This document shows, in pieces, positions 51,553 to 59,608 of a stretch of 64,000 bases of DNA (positions are counted from its first letter, which is position 1; every line of letters starts with the position of its first letter). The notes beneath the pieces were generated by a model. It was given only the letters and a program-made list of their open reading frames with translations. It ran no database searches and was not told where the DNA came from. The stretch covers positions 1 through 64,000 of the forward strand of contig NZ_KB891210.1 of NCBI RefSeq assembly GCF_000373365.1, given 5' to 3'. Origin of the DNA: Parafrankia discariae (GTDB taxonomy: Bacteria > Actinomycetota > Actinomycetes > Frankiales > Frankiaceae). Position numbers and translations under genes: made by a program.

Positions 51553-53895
51553 ATGACCGACAGGCCCGAGAAGCTCGCCGGGTTCGTGGGACTTCTCGCG
51601 CGTTGCTGTGCCCGCTACCGATGGATCGTCCTGGCGGCCTGGTTGGTCGCCCTCGTGCCCGCCGTCCACTACATTCGCGACGGGGGTGCCCGGTACACCC
51701 AGGAAGTCGCCCCCGCCGGTTCGGAATCCGCCCGGGCGATGGACGGTGTCGCCCGCGCCTCGCCCGGCCGCCACCTTCCCGACGTCGAGACGATCGTCGT
51801 GCGCGCCCGGCGCGGCAGCGTCGACGGCGGTCGGGCCCGGGACCGGATCACCGCCCTGGTCGCGGAGGTCGGCCGGCTGCCCGGCGTCACGTTCGTCGCC
51901 GACCCGGCGGGGCCGCTGGGCACCGCCACCGCCGGGGTGGACCCGATCAGCACCGACCGGCGCACCGCGCTGATCTCCGTCCTGATGGACGGCGGCGCCC
52001 TCCAGCCCCACCTCGACGACGTGCACCGGGTCATCGAGGCCTCCCGCGCCTACGACGGCCCGGAGCTGCAGGTCGAGGCGTCCGGGCCGGGCGCCACCAT
52101 GATCGGGTCGGCGGAGCTCTCGTTGGCGCCGCTAGTCGTCGCCGCCTTCGCCGCGCTCGTGCTGCTCGGCGTCACGCTGCGGTCCCGGCTGGGCATGCTG
52201 GTGTGCCTGCTGCCGGCGGCGGTCTGCACCCTGCTGGCGGTCGCGGTCACCGCGCGCCTGTCGCACACGACCCTGCTGCCGCCGTTCGCGCCCGTCACCG
52301 CCGGGATCCTGGCGTTCGGGACGTGCCTGGGCAGCGCGGTGGTGGTCGTGCACCGGGCCCAGTCGGCCCTGCTGAACGGGCAGAACCGGCTCCAGGCCGC
52401 CGCGTCGGCGACGACGTCCACGGGTGCGGCGGTGGCCGTCGGCGGCCTGGGGGTGAGCCTCGCCCTGCTCGCGGTCGCCGCGCTCGGGCTGAGCGGTTTC
52501 GGCGGCCTGGCGCTCGCCGCGGCGGGGTCCGCCGCGCTGGCCGTCCTGGTCGTCCTCACCCTGCTGCCGGCGCTGGTCGCCGGCGGCGGCGTACGGCTTC
52601 TCAGCTGGGCCGAACGGCACTACCTGGCGATGGCCGGAGCCGGCCTGGCCCGGCGGCCCGGTGTGCGCTCCTGGTGGGCCGCGCAGGTCGGCCGGTATCC
52701 CGCCCTGGTCGTCGTCGCGGCCGGGGTCCTGCTGATGTCGCTGGCCAACCAGACCGACGGGCTGCGCGTCGGCGGGGGCGACGCCGGTACCGACCCGACC
52801 TCGATGACCACCCGGCGCGCCTACGACCTGATCAGCGAGGGCTTCTTCCCTGGCCTGAACGGGCCGATCCTGGTCGCCGTCGACCGCGGCGACCCGAACA
52901 GCGTGCCGGGCGGCGGGGGACGGGTGGTCCAGCCCGGGGACGTCGCCGCCGCGCTGCGCGCCACCCCGGGCGTGCGCACCGCCGCGGTGTCGCTGGACGA
53001 CCCCGCCCTCGGCCCGGCGGTCGTGCGGGTGCTGCCCGAGGCCGCCCCGCGCAGCCCACAGGCCAGCGACCTGGTGCGCCGGCTGCGCGACGACGTGCTG
53101 CCCGCGGCGCTGCGCGGCAGTGTCACCAACGCCGCCGTCGGCGGCCCCACCGCGATGTTCGACGACGCGGCGAGCAGCTTCCGGGCCACCCTGCCGCTGT
53201 TCCTCGCCGTCGTGGTGCTCACGATCGGCCTGGTGACGTTCGCGGTCGCCGGGTCGATACCGCTCGCCGTCGTGCTCGGCGTGGCCGGCATGCTCAGCGT
53301 GCTGGCGTCCGCCGGCATGCTCCGCGTGTTCTTCCAGGACGAGGACATCGCACGCCGCCTCGGCGTCATGACCAGCCCGGCCGAGCCGTTCGTGCTCGTG
53401 CCGATCATGCTCGCGGTCTTCGGGCTGGCCCCGGGGATGAACCTGGTCCTGCTCACCCGGCTGCGCGCGGGCGGCGGCGCCGACCCGGCCGGTTCCGGTT
53501 CCGGTCGCGGGGGAGTACTGCGCGGGATCGGCCGGGTCTTCGCCCGACGCCGCGACGGTGCCCGGCCCGACCCGATCCGCGACGGCCGGGACGCCGTCCG
53601 CCGGGGCCACGCCGACCTGGGGCATGTGGTGCTGACGATGAACTTCGTGATGCTGTTCGTGTTCCTCGCGATAGCGGCACAGCCGTCCAGGACGCTGAAG
53701 ATGCTGGGGTGCGGCCTGGCGATCGGGGTGGCCGTGGACGCCGTCGTGCTGCGCGCCGCCATCCTGCCCGCGTCGGTGCAGCTGGGGCAGCGGTGGCAGG
53801 GCGACCGCGCGCTGCGCCGCCGGCAGGGCGCCGCCGCCAGCGCCGCCGAGCCCGAGGCGGCGACCGTGGCCCGGGCCTCCGCCGCCCACCGGTAG
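51553..53895 (+). CDS. MMPL/RND family transporter
   Basis: Membrane protein of 780 residues with the two-repeat MMPL layout: N-terminal helix (YRWIVLAAWLVALVPAVHYI), an extracellular domain with PAGSESARAMDGV, five helices (about 190-345), a second large loop (about 400-545, SEGFFPGLNGPILVAVDRG) and a second helical bundle. MMPL proteins export lipids, glycolipids or siderophores and use the proton gradient. The ATG lies 6 nt after a -10 box and has no ribosome site, so the message is probably leaderless. No lipid-synthesis gene is adjacent, so the cargo is unknown. Confidence 0.9.
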   Translation: MTDRPEKLAGFVGLLARCCARYRWIVLAAWLVALVPAVHYIRDGGARYTQEVAPAGSESARAMDGVARASPGRHLPDVETIVVRARRGSVDGGRARDRITALVAEVGRLPGVTFVADPAGPLGTATAGVDPISTDRRTALISVLMDGGALQPHLDDVHRVIEASRAYDGPELQVEASGPGATMIGSAELSLAPLVVAAFAALVLLGVTLRSRLGMLVCLLPAAVCTLLAVAVTARLSHTTLLPPFAPVTAGILAFGTCLGSAVVVVHRAQSALLNGQNRLQAAASATTSTGAAVAVGGLGVSLALLAVAALGLSGFGGLALAAAGSAALAVLVVLTLLPALVAGGGVRLLSWAERHYLAMAGAGLARRPGVRSWWAAQVGRYPALVVVAAGVLLMSLANQTDGLRVGGGDAGTDPTSMTTRRAYDLISEGFFPGLNGPILVAVDRGDPNSVPGGGGRVVQPGDVAAALRATPGVRTAAVSLDDPALGPAVVRVLPEAAPRSPQASDLVRRLRDDVLPAALRGSVTNAAVGGPTAMFDDAASSFRATLPLFLAVVVLTIGLVTFAVAGSIPLAVVLGVAGMLSVLASAGMLRVFFQDEDIARRLGVMTSPAEPFVLVPIMLAVFGLAPGMNLVLLTRLRAGGGADPAGSGSGRGGVLRGIGRVFARRRDGARPDPIRDGRDAVRRGHADLGHVVLTMNFVMLFVFLAIAAQPSRTLKMLGCGLAIGVAVDAVVLRAAILPASVQLGQRWQGDRALRRRQGAAASAAEPEAATVARASAAHR

Positions 53896-53999
53896 TTCCC
53901 GCGCCCGTCAGTTCCACCGCCCACCGGCGGTTCCCTGATTCTTTTCCGGGGAGAAACGTCCTGGGGCGGCGATCTACCGGCTTCCCGGTGATACTCCTC

Positions 54000-54020
54000 C
54001 CGTACTTGTCCGTCGTACGG
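54000..54020 (+). promoter_or_regulatory. inverted repeat at hydrolase ribosome site
   Basis: CCGTAC (54000-54005), 9-nt spacer, GTACGG (54015-54020), directly abutting the GGAGG (54021-54025) of the hydrolase. It could be an operator or an RNA hairpin influencing access to the ribosome site. Confidence 0.35.
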
Positions 54021-54032
54021 GGAGGAACATCG

Positions 54033-55244
54033 GTGGCTGCCAAGGATCTGAGCAAGATAAAGAAGGCCATGGGTCCGGTCGGGTTGGTGACCCCGGCCGA
54101 GGCGCAGGCCGGCGCGCAGGCGCCCAATCCCGACATGGAATGGAAAGTCCAGGGCGGCGCGGCCCGGATCTGGCTCGGGGCCCAGAACAAGGGGCTGGTC
54201 CGTCCCGTCCTGCTCGCCGACGGCTTCAACATGGGGCCGACGGATTTCGACTGGTTGTGGGAGGAGCTCGACGGCGATCCGTTCCGTTTCCTGACCGAGC
54301 TGCGTGAGCGCGGCCAGGACGTCGTCCTGATCGGTTTCGACGAGCGCAGCGCGTCGATTCTCGACAACGCCCGGGTCGTCACGGAGATTATTCTCCGGGC
54401 CATCGCCGAGCGGCAGGGCGACCAGCCGCTGACCGTCGGCGGATTCAGCATGGGCGGCCTGGTCACCCGCTACGCCCTCGCCAAGCTCGAGACCGAGCGG
54501 ATGGACCACCAGACGGCGCTCTACCTGTCCTTCGACAGCCCGCACCGCGGCGCGTCCGTACCGATCTCGCTGCAGGCGATCGCGCACATCCTCGCGCCGA
54601 TCAACGACGCCTTCTCGAGGCAGGTCAACAGCCCTGCCTCCCGACAGCTGCTCTGGCGGCACATCGAGACCGCCGACGACCAGCCGCGGGTCGACCCGCT
54701 GCGCACCGAGTTCCTGAGGGCCCTGGACCGGGCCGGCGGCTGGCCGCAGCGACCCCGCAAGATCGGTGTCGCGAACGGCGTGAGCGACGGCCGGCGCAAC
54801 GGCATCCCGCCGGGCGTCGAGGCGCTGCGCTGTACCGGGCCCTACTTCAAGGACACCGTCCTGTACACGCAGGCCGGCGGCCGTGACCGGATTGTCGCCG
54901 AGTCCCGGGGCCTGTTCGGGGAGAAGGACATCAGGACCAACGACTTCCCCGACATCGACGGCGCGCCCGGCGGCACCCTGGAGTCGTTCGGCATTCTCGC
55001 CGACGCGCTCAAGGACGCCGGCGAGGGCGTGGACGTCGCCCACCGCATCGTGTGCTTCGTGCCGTCCGTCAGCGCGGTCGCGGTGCGCGACGTCGAGACG
55101 AACGACGACCTCTACACCGACATCAACGCTCTGTCCCCGGACGAGAGCGAGCTGGACGAGTTCCTGTGCTCGTCGCGCGCCACGGCGCACTCGGCGATGA
55201 CCGAGCAGCTCGGCCAGTGGGTCATCGACCGCATCGCGCGCTGA
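54033..55244 (+). CDS. PGAP1/lipase-like alpha/beta hydrolase
   Basis: Protein of 403 residues with no signal peptide. VRPVLLADGFNMGPTDFDWL, then the nucleophile elbow GGFSMGG (Ser 139) and LYLSFDSPHRGASVP mark a cutinase/PGAP1-like lipase or esterase fold with an extended lid region (about 170-290). The C-terminal third (RIVCFVPSVSAVAV and ALSPDESELDEFLCSS) includes the likely active-site His near RATAHSAM. The GTG at 54033 has GGAGG 7 nt upstream. It is followed by a 13-bp terminator stem, so it is transcribed apart from the nuclease operon. Target unknown; such hydrolases also serve as membrane-attacking effectors in conflict systems, which I mention only as a possibility. Confidence 0.8.
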   Translation: MAAKDLSKIKKAMGPVGLVTPAEAQAGAQAPNPDMEWKVQGGAARIWLGAQNKGLVRPVLLADGFNMGPTDFDWLWEELDGDPFRFLTELRERGQDVVLIGFDERSASILDNARVVTEIILRAIAERQGDQPLTVGGFSMGGLVTRYALAKLETERMDHQTALYLSFDSPHRGASVPISLQAIAHILAPINDAFSRQVNSPASRQLLWRHIETADDQPRVDPLRTEFLRALDRAGGWPQRPRKIGVANGVSDGRRNGIPPGVEALRCTGPYFKDTVLYTQAGGRDRIVAESRGLFGEKDIRTNDFPDIDGAPGGTLESFGILADALKDAGEGVDVAHRIVCFVPSVSAVAVRDVETNDDLYTDINALSPDESELDEFLCSSRATAHSAMTEQLGQWVIDRIAR

Positions 55245-55250
55245 TCCGGG

Positions 55251-55285
55251 CGCGGGCGGGCGGGGTGTCGGACCGCCCGCCCGCG
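55251..55285 (+). terminator. strong hairpin terminator after hydrolase
   Basis: CGCGGGCGGGCGG (55251-55263) and its exact complement (55273-55285) form a 13-bp stem with a 9-nt loop, 6 bp after the hydrolase stop. Confidence 0.82.
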
Positions 55286-55291
55286 GCTCCG

Positions 55292-55318
55292 GCCGGATAA
55301 TCCGGCAAAAGCATTGCC
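55292..55318 (+). promoter_or_regulatory. operator palindrome upstream of nuclease operon
   Basis: GCCGGATAATCCGGC (55292-55306) is a perfect palindrome of 7-bp arms around one A; it is overlapped by a second small inverted repeat, GGCAA/TTGCC (55304-55318). It lies about 105 bp upstream of the nuclease start and just after the previous terminator, the expected place for the operon's promoter and a repressor site. Confidence 0.5.
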
Positions 55319-55410
55319 GACATGCCGGACGAAGACTGGACGGATGCCCCCGCCGGCGGCATCGTTGCCGACAGTTGCTCCGCGACGACGGCCGTCCTGA
55401 AGGTGGGTTG

Positions 55411-56742
55411 GTGACTGCTGGTGGGCCAGCACTGGCTGGTGGGTCGGCGCTGACTGATGGGTCGGCGCAGGCTGGTGGATCCGTACGGGCTGACAGGTCG
55501 GCGTGGAACCGGACCGAGTCACGCCTGGACCGCCTGCGCGGCTCCGCCCCGCCCCGGCGGCACGACGCGCGCACCATCGCGGCGCTGACCCGCAATCCGG
55601 GCTGCGGGCGCCGCGCGGTGCTCGACGCCGCGGGCGTCGACAAGGATCTCCTCGCCCGCCAGATCGGCTTCCCGGCCGCCTTCGGTCAGTCGCGTTTCGC
55701 GATCGTGCGCGGCAACGTCTTCGAGGCCCGGGTGAAGGCCGACGGCGGCGTGGACCTGCTCCGTATGTTCCACGAGTGCCTCGGGATCGAGCCCGGGGGA
55801 GCGGCGGCCGGCGACGAGCCGGTGCTCGTCGCCGGCGACCCCGTCCCCGGCGAGACACTCGCGGCGCGCCACGAGCGCACCGCCGCCGCCCTGCGCGCGG
55901 CCACCGGCACCGACCGGCCGGTCCTGATCACCCATCCACTGCTGCGGCTCGCCGTCGGCGGCCGGGACGTCCACCTCGAACCCGACCTCGTGCTGGTCCG
56001 CCCCGGTGGGCTGTGCCACGTCGTCGAGATCAAGTCCTTTCCGGTGATCGACGGCCAGGCGGAGGGCGAGAAGGTCGCGGCGGCCGCCATCCAGGCCGCC
56101 GTCTACGTCCTGGCGTTGCGCCGGCTGCTCGGCCGGCCGGACACGGTGTCCCCCGACGTGGTCCTGGTGTGCCCCCGGGACTTCTCGAACGCGCCGCTGG
56201 CGACCCGGATCGACGTCCGGCGCCAACTGCTCGTCCTCGACCATCAGCTCGCCCGGCTCAGCGCCGTCGACGCGCTGGTCGCCGAGCTGCCGCCGGACCT
56301 GACCTTCGACCTCGCGCCGGGGCCCGACGGCCGGCCGACCCGCCCCGCGGCCGAGCTCATCGCCGGGCTGGGCCGTCTCGACGCCCGCTACACGCCGGAC
56401 TGCCTCGCCATGTGCGAGCTGGCGTTCCGGTGCCGGCACGAGGCCACCGGCCGGACCGCCGCGCTCGGCGCGAGCGTGCGCGAGGAGCTCGGCGGCGTCG
56501 AGACCGTCACCGAGGTGCTCGAGCTCGCCGCCGGCACCCGCGCACCCACCGCGGACCAGGCCGAGGCGGCCGAGCGGCTGCGCACGACCGCCCGGATGTA
56601 CGCCGCGGGACTCGCCGCCGGCACCCGCGCACCCACCGCACTCACCGCACCCGCCTCGGGATCCACGGCCGGACCCGCCTCGGGACGTGCGGCCGGATCC
56701 GCCGCGGAACCGGCGGCGGGAGATCGCGACCCGGCCCCGTGA
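55411..56742 (+). CDS. Cas4/Dna2-like PD-(D/E)XK nuclease with Fe-S cysteines
   Basis: Protein of 443 residues. The catalytic core reads HLEPDLVLVR (E190, D192), VVEIKSF (E206-x-K208) and IQAAVYVLAL with the RecB-family QxxxY (Q228, Y232). Four cysteines in Cas4/AddB/Dna2 spacing, C65 (NPGCGRR) and C331-x3-C335-x5-C341 (CLAMCELAFRC), probably hold a 4Fe-4S cluster clamping the domain. It would cut or trim single-stranded DNA ends. The N-terminal 35 residues come from a degenerate short tandem repeat (Gly-Gly-Ser-Ala) and the C-terminal tail is a low-complexity Ala/Gly/Ser stretch. The GTG start has AAGG 7 nt upstream; its stop overlaps the next GTG (GTGA). First gene of a three-gene operon. 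Confidence 0.85.
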   Translation: MTAGGPALAGGSALTDGSAQAGGSVRADRSAWNRTESRLDRLRGSAPPRRHDARTIAALTRNPGCGRRAVLDAAGVDKDLLARQIGFPAAFGQSRFAIVRGNVFEARVKADGGVDLLRMFHECLGIEPGGAAAGDEPVLVAGDPVPGETLAARHERTAAALRAATGTDRPVLITHPLLRLAVGGRDVHLEPDLVLVRPGGLCHVVEIKSFPVIDGQAEGEKVAAAAIQAAVYVLALRRLLGRPDTVSPDVVLVCPRDFSNAPLATRIDVRRQLLVLDHQLARLSAVDALVAELPPDLTFDLAPGPDGRPTRPAAELIAGLGRLDARYTPDCLAMCELAFRCRHEATGRTAALGASVREELGGVETVTEVLELAAGTRAPTADQAEAAERLRTTARMYAAGLAAGTRAPTALTAPASGSTAGPASGRAAGSAAEPAAGDRDPAP

Positions 56743-58226
56743 CGGCGATCAGCTCCTACGCCCGCGCCCTGGCGGCCGCGTCCGGGACCGCGGTGCCGAC
56801 CGCCACCGTCCGGCACGTGCACCTCGCCGAGCGCCCGCTGGTTCTCGTGCCGCTGGCGATGGCCGGCGAGGCGAACGCGCCGCTGGCCGCCATGGTCGGC
56901 ACCGAGCGTGAGCACCCGTCGCTGCTCGTCGTCCCCCAGCCCCGCAACCGCAGTCTGCGGTTCGCCTTCGCCGCCCGGCTGGCCGAGATCCTCCTTCCGT
57001 ACGTGCTGGGCTTCGCCACCGACGTCGAGGAGCTCAAGAACGGGCCGCGGTGCCTCGACGCGCCCCAGCTGATCGTCCCGAACCAGGCCGGGGTCGCCTT
57101 CGTCCGCCTGTTCGGGCGGTCCACCCGGTTCCGCGCGACCACCGGCGACCACGCGGTCGAACCGAGCGTGCCGCTGCTGGGCCGGTGGCTCACCTTCTTC
57201 GCGGAGCGGGCCGAGATCCCGGGATCGTCCCTGATGCGGCCGGCCACCGAGATGCTGTCCCTGCACTGGGCGACCGGGCAGAGCGGGCTGGAGGACGCCA
57301 ACCTGGCCGCGCTCATGGGGTGGATCGACCCGCCCGCGGGCGTCGACGGCCCGACCGCCGCCCGGCTGGCCGAGGACCCCCGGCACTGGCCGCCTGCCGG
57401 GCCGACGACCGACCCCCGCTTCGACAACGAGGTGCTCACCCCCGCGATCGCGGCCTACGACGCCGTGACGGAGACCGCCCAGCTGCCCGCCGCCGTGAGA
57501 CGGCTCGAGGAGGCGCTGCACAGCCAGCTCCAGCCGACCTGGGACCTCGTGTGGCGGGCCCTCGACCGGCTCCGCGAGCTGCCCGCCGGCGCGTCCGTGC
57601 CGGGGCGGTGGGAGGCCGACCGCTCCCGGTACACCGGTTTCCACACCTACCTGGTCGACGAGGGCCTCCCGCAGGCCCGCCGGGACGGCGCGGTCGCGGC
57701 CGCGAGCCGGCTGAACCGGATGGAGCAGGCCCAGGCCTCCTACGACGCCGACCGCGCGTTCGACGACCCGCTCGTCATGGCCGACCACCGGGTCACCGGC
57801 GAGGCGTTCCTCGGCTCGGTCGTCGCGGTCGACCGTGACCGCCGCATCCCCAACGGGAGTGGCAAGGGCCGGCTGGTGACCCGCCCGCTGGTCACCCTGC
57901 GCACCGAGGACGCCGTCCGCCTGGCGGTCGGGATGAAGGTCGCCGCCGCCGAACGCCGCCGGCAGGAGTGTGTCATCGCCGGCGTCGAACCCTGCGACGC
58001 CGGGCTGCTGGTCACGCTGGAGGTGCAGAAGGGGATGGGCCGGTCGGCCGTTCCCGCGCCCGGTACCGTCCCGGAGGTCGGCGAGACGCTCTGCTACAGC
58101 GGCGTGCTGGCCGAAAGCGTCCGTTCGGCCAGCATGCCGGCCGCGGAGGACACCCCGTGGACGCACGGCGGCCCGCCGCAGCCCTACGAGCCCACCGAGC
58201 AGGACACGGCGGAGGCCTGGGAGTGA
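56739..58226 (+). CDS. unrecognised protein of nuclease-helicase operon
   Basis: Protein of 495 residues with no family I recognise. It is soluble, without signal peptide, membrane helix or zinc motif. Segments that look conserved: VRHVHLAERPLVLVPLAMAG at the N-terminus, HPSLLVVPQPRNRSLRFAFA, RPATEMLSLHWATGQSGLED, and a C-terminal part (about 345-440, GSVVAVDRDRRIPNGSGKGR; GDTL-like GETLCYS) that reads like an OB- or SH3-like nucleic-acid-binding barrel. The GTG overlaps the nuclease stop and its own stop overlaps the helicase GTG, so all three proteins should be made in step. A bridging or DNA-loading subunit of a nuclease-helicase complex is the simplest inference. Confidence 0.8.
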   Translation: MTAISSYARALAAASGTAVPTATVRHVHLAERPLVLVPLAMAGEANAPLAAMVGTEREHPSLLVVPQPRNRSLRFAFAARLAEILLPYVLGFATDVEELKNGPRCLDAPQLIVPNQAGVAFVRLFGRSTRFRATTGDHAVEPSVPLLGRWLTFFAERAEIPGSSLMRPATEMLSLHWATGQSGLEDANLAALMGWIDPPAGVDGPTAARLAEDPRHWPPAGPTTDPRFDNEVLTPAIAAYDAVTETAQLPAAVRRLEEALHSQLQPTWDLVWRALDRLRELPAGASVPGRWEADRSRYTGFHTYLVDEGLPQARRDGAVAAASRLNRMEQAQASYDADRAFDDPLVMADHRVTGEAFLGSVVAVDRDRRIPNGSGKGRLVTRPLVTLRTEDAVRLAVGMKVAAAERRRQECVIAGVEPCDAGLLVTLEVQKGMGRSAVPAPGTVPEVGETLCYSGVLAESVRSASMPAAEDTPWTHGGPPQPYEPTEQDTAEAWE

Positions 58227-59608
58227 GCGCGACTCCAGCGGCCCCGTCAGCCTCGGCGGTCCCGGCGGCTCCGTCGGTCCCGGCGGCGGAGGAGGCCGAG
58301 CGGGTCATCCAGGCGATCCTCGGCGACCTGCGCCGCGGCCACAGCCGCGGGGTGATCGTCGACTCGCCGCCGGGCGCGGGGAAGTCGACCCTCGTGGTCC
58401 GGGCGGCCGCGGTCATCGCCGGGTCCGGTGAGCCGCTGATGATCGTCGCGCAGACCAACGAGCAGGTCGACGACCTGGTGGAACGGCTCGCCGCGCGGCT
58501 CGCCGACGAGGTCCCGCACGCCCGGGTCGGCCGGCTCGGCCGGGCCGGGTACGCGCCGTCGGCGCGCATCGCGGGCCTGCCGAACATCGTCACCGCCAGC
58601 GACCTCGCCGGCCTGGGTGATCCCGAGGTGACGATCTCCACCGCCGCGAAGTGGGCGTACGTCCGGGAGGGCACCTGGCCGTGGGCCATCATCGACGAGG
58701 CGTACCAGATGCGCTCGGACACCCTGCTGGCCGTCGCCGCGCGGTTCGAGCGGGCGCTGTTCGTCGGTGACCCGGGCCAGCTCGACCCGTTCTCGACGGT
58801 CGCGAACGACCGCTGGCACGGCCTGGTCTGGAACCCCACGCAGAGCGCGGTGGCGGTGCTCCAGCGGGCGAACCCCGACCTGCCCGTGCACCGCCTGCCC
58901 GTCTCCTGGCGGCTGCCGCACACCGCCCAGGCGGTCGTCGCGGACGCCTTCTACCCGTTCGTCGGCTTCCGGACGGGAACCGGCCCGGGTGAACGTGTCC
59001 TCACGGTGCCGGGCCAGGCCCGCGGCCCCGCCGACGAGGTGCTCGACCTCGCCGCCGCGACCGGCTGGGGGCTGCTCGAGCTACCGGCCCGGCACACCGT
59101 GCGCACCGACGCCGAGGCGGTGGGCGCGGTGGCGGAGGTGGCCCGGCGACTCGTCGAACGCCGGGCGGTCGCCAGATCGGGGACCGACGAACGCGTCGTC
59201 ACCCCCGACCGGATCGCGGTGGGAGCCGCCCATCGCGACCAGGTCGTCGCCATCCGCGCGGCACTGGGCGACCTCGCCGACGGCACCGGGCCGGGGCAGG
59301 TCGTGGTCGACACGGCCAACCGCCTGCAGGGCCGGGAGTACGACGTCACCGTGGTGCTGCACCCGCTCTCCGGGCGGCGGGACGCGACTGCGTTCCACCT
59401 GGAGGCCGGCCGGCTGTGCGTCCTCGCCTCCCGGCACCGGCAGGCGTGCGTGATGGTCGCCGGGGCCGGCATCCGGGACCTGCTCGACACCCATCCGACC
59501 AGCGACCCGGTGCACCTGGGGGAGCCGGTGAAGTTCCCGGACGGCTGGGCCGCGAACCAGGCGGTCCTGGCCCACCTCGCCTCCAGGAGCGTTCAGGCCG
59601 CCAGGTAG
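58223..59608 (+). CDS. SF1 (UPF1/Dna2-like) helicase
   Basis: Superfamily 1 helicase of 461 residues. Motif I DSPPGAGKST (K54), motif Ia MIVAQTNEQVDDLVERLA, motif II WAIIDEAYQM (D158, E159), motif III LFVGDPGQLDP, motif IV region LPVSWRLP, motif V VDTANRLQGREYDVTVV and motif VI LASRHRQACVM. The compact size and the DEAY/GDxxQL pattern place it near UPF1/Dna2 5'-3' helicases without accessory domains. With the Cas4-like nuclease two genes upstream it makes a split version of Dna2. The GTG overlaps the previous stop. Its last 16 bp overlap the converging HD gene. Confidence 0.88.
   Translation: MSATPAAPSASAVPAAPSVPAAEEAERVIQAILGDLRRGHSRGVIVDSPPGAGKSTLVVRAAAVIAGSGEPLMIVAQTNEQVDDLVERLAARLADEVPHARVGRLGRAGYAPSARIAGLPNIVTASDLAGLGDPEVTISTAAKWAYVREGTWPWAIIDEAYQMRSDTLLAVAARFERALFVGDPGQLDPFSTVANDRWHGLVWNPTQSAVAVLQRANPDLPVHRLPVSWRLPHTAQAVVADAFYPFVGFRTGTGPGERVLTVPGQARGPADEVLDLAAATGWGLLELPARHTVRTDAEAVGAVAEVARRLVERRAVARSGTDERVVTPDRIAVGAAHRDQVVAIRAALGDLADGTGPGQVVVDTANRLQGREYDVTVVLHPLSGRRDATAFHLEAGRLCVLASRHRQACVMVAGAGIRDLLDTHPTSDPVHLGEPVKFPDGWAANQAVLAHLASRSVQAAR

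Noticed and set aside
51603-54032. Upstream extension of the hydrolase frame through the MMPL gene
   Set aside because: The frame is open by chance; Arg/Gly-rich translation overlaps MMPL, and a GTG with a good GGAGG marks the true start at 54033.
52821-55643. 940-residue minus-strand frame across MMPL, hydrolase and nuclease start
   Set aside because: Spans several well-supported plus-strand genes and intergenic terminators, low-complexity composition, no motifs.
55411-56742. True Cas4 of a CRISPR system
   Set aside because: No Cas1/Cas2 or repeats nearby; partners are an unknown protein and an SF1 helicase, closer to a split Dna2 idea.
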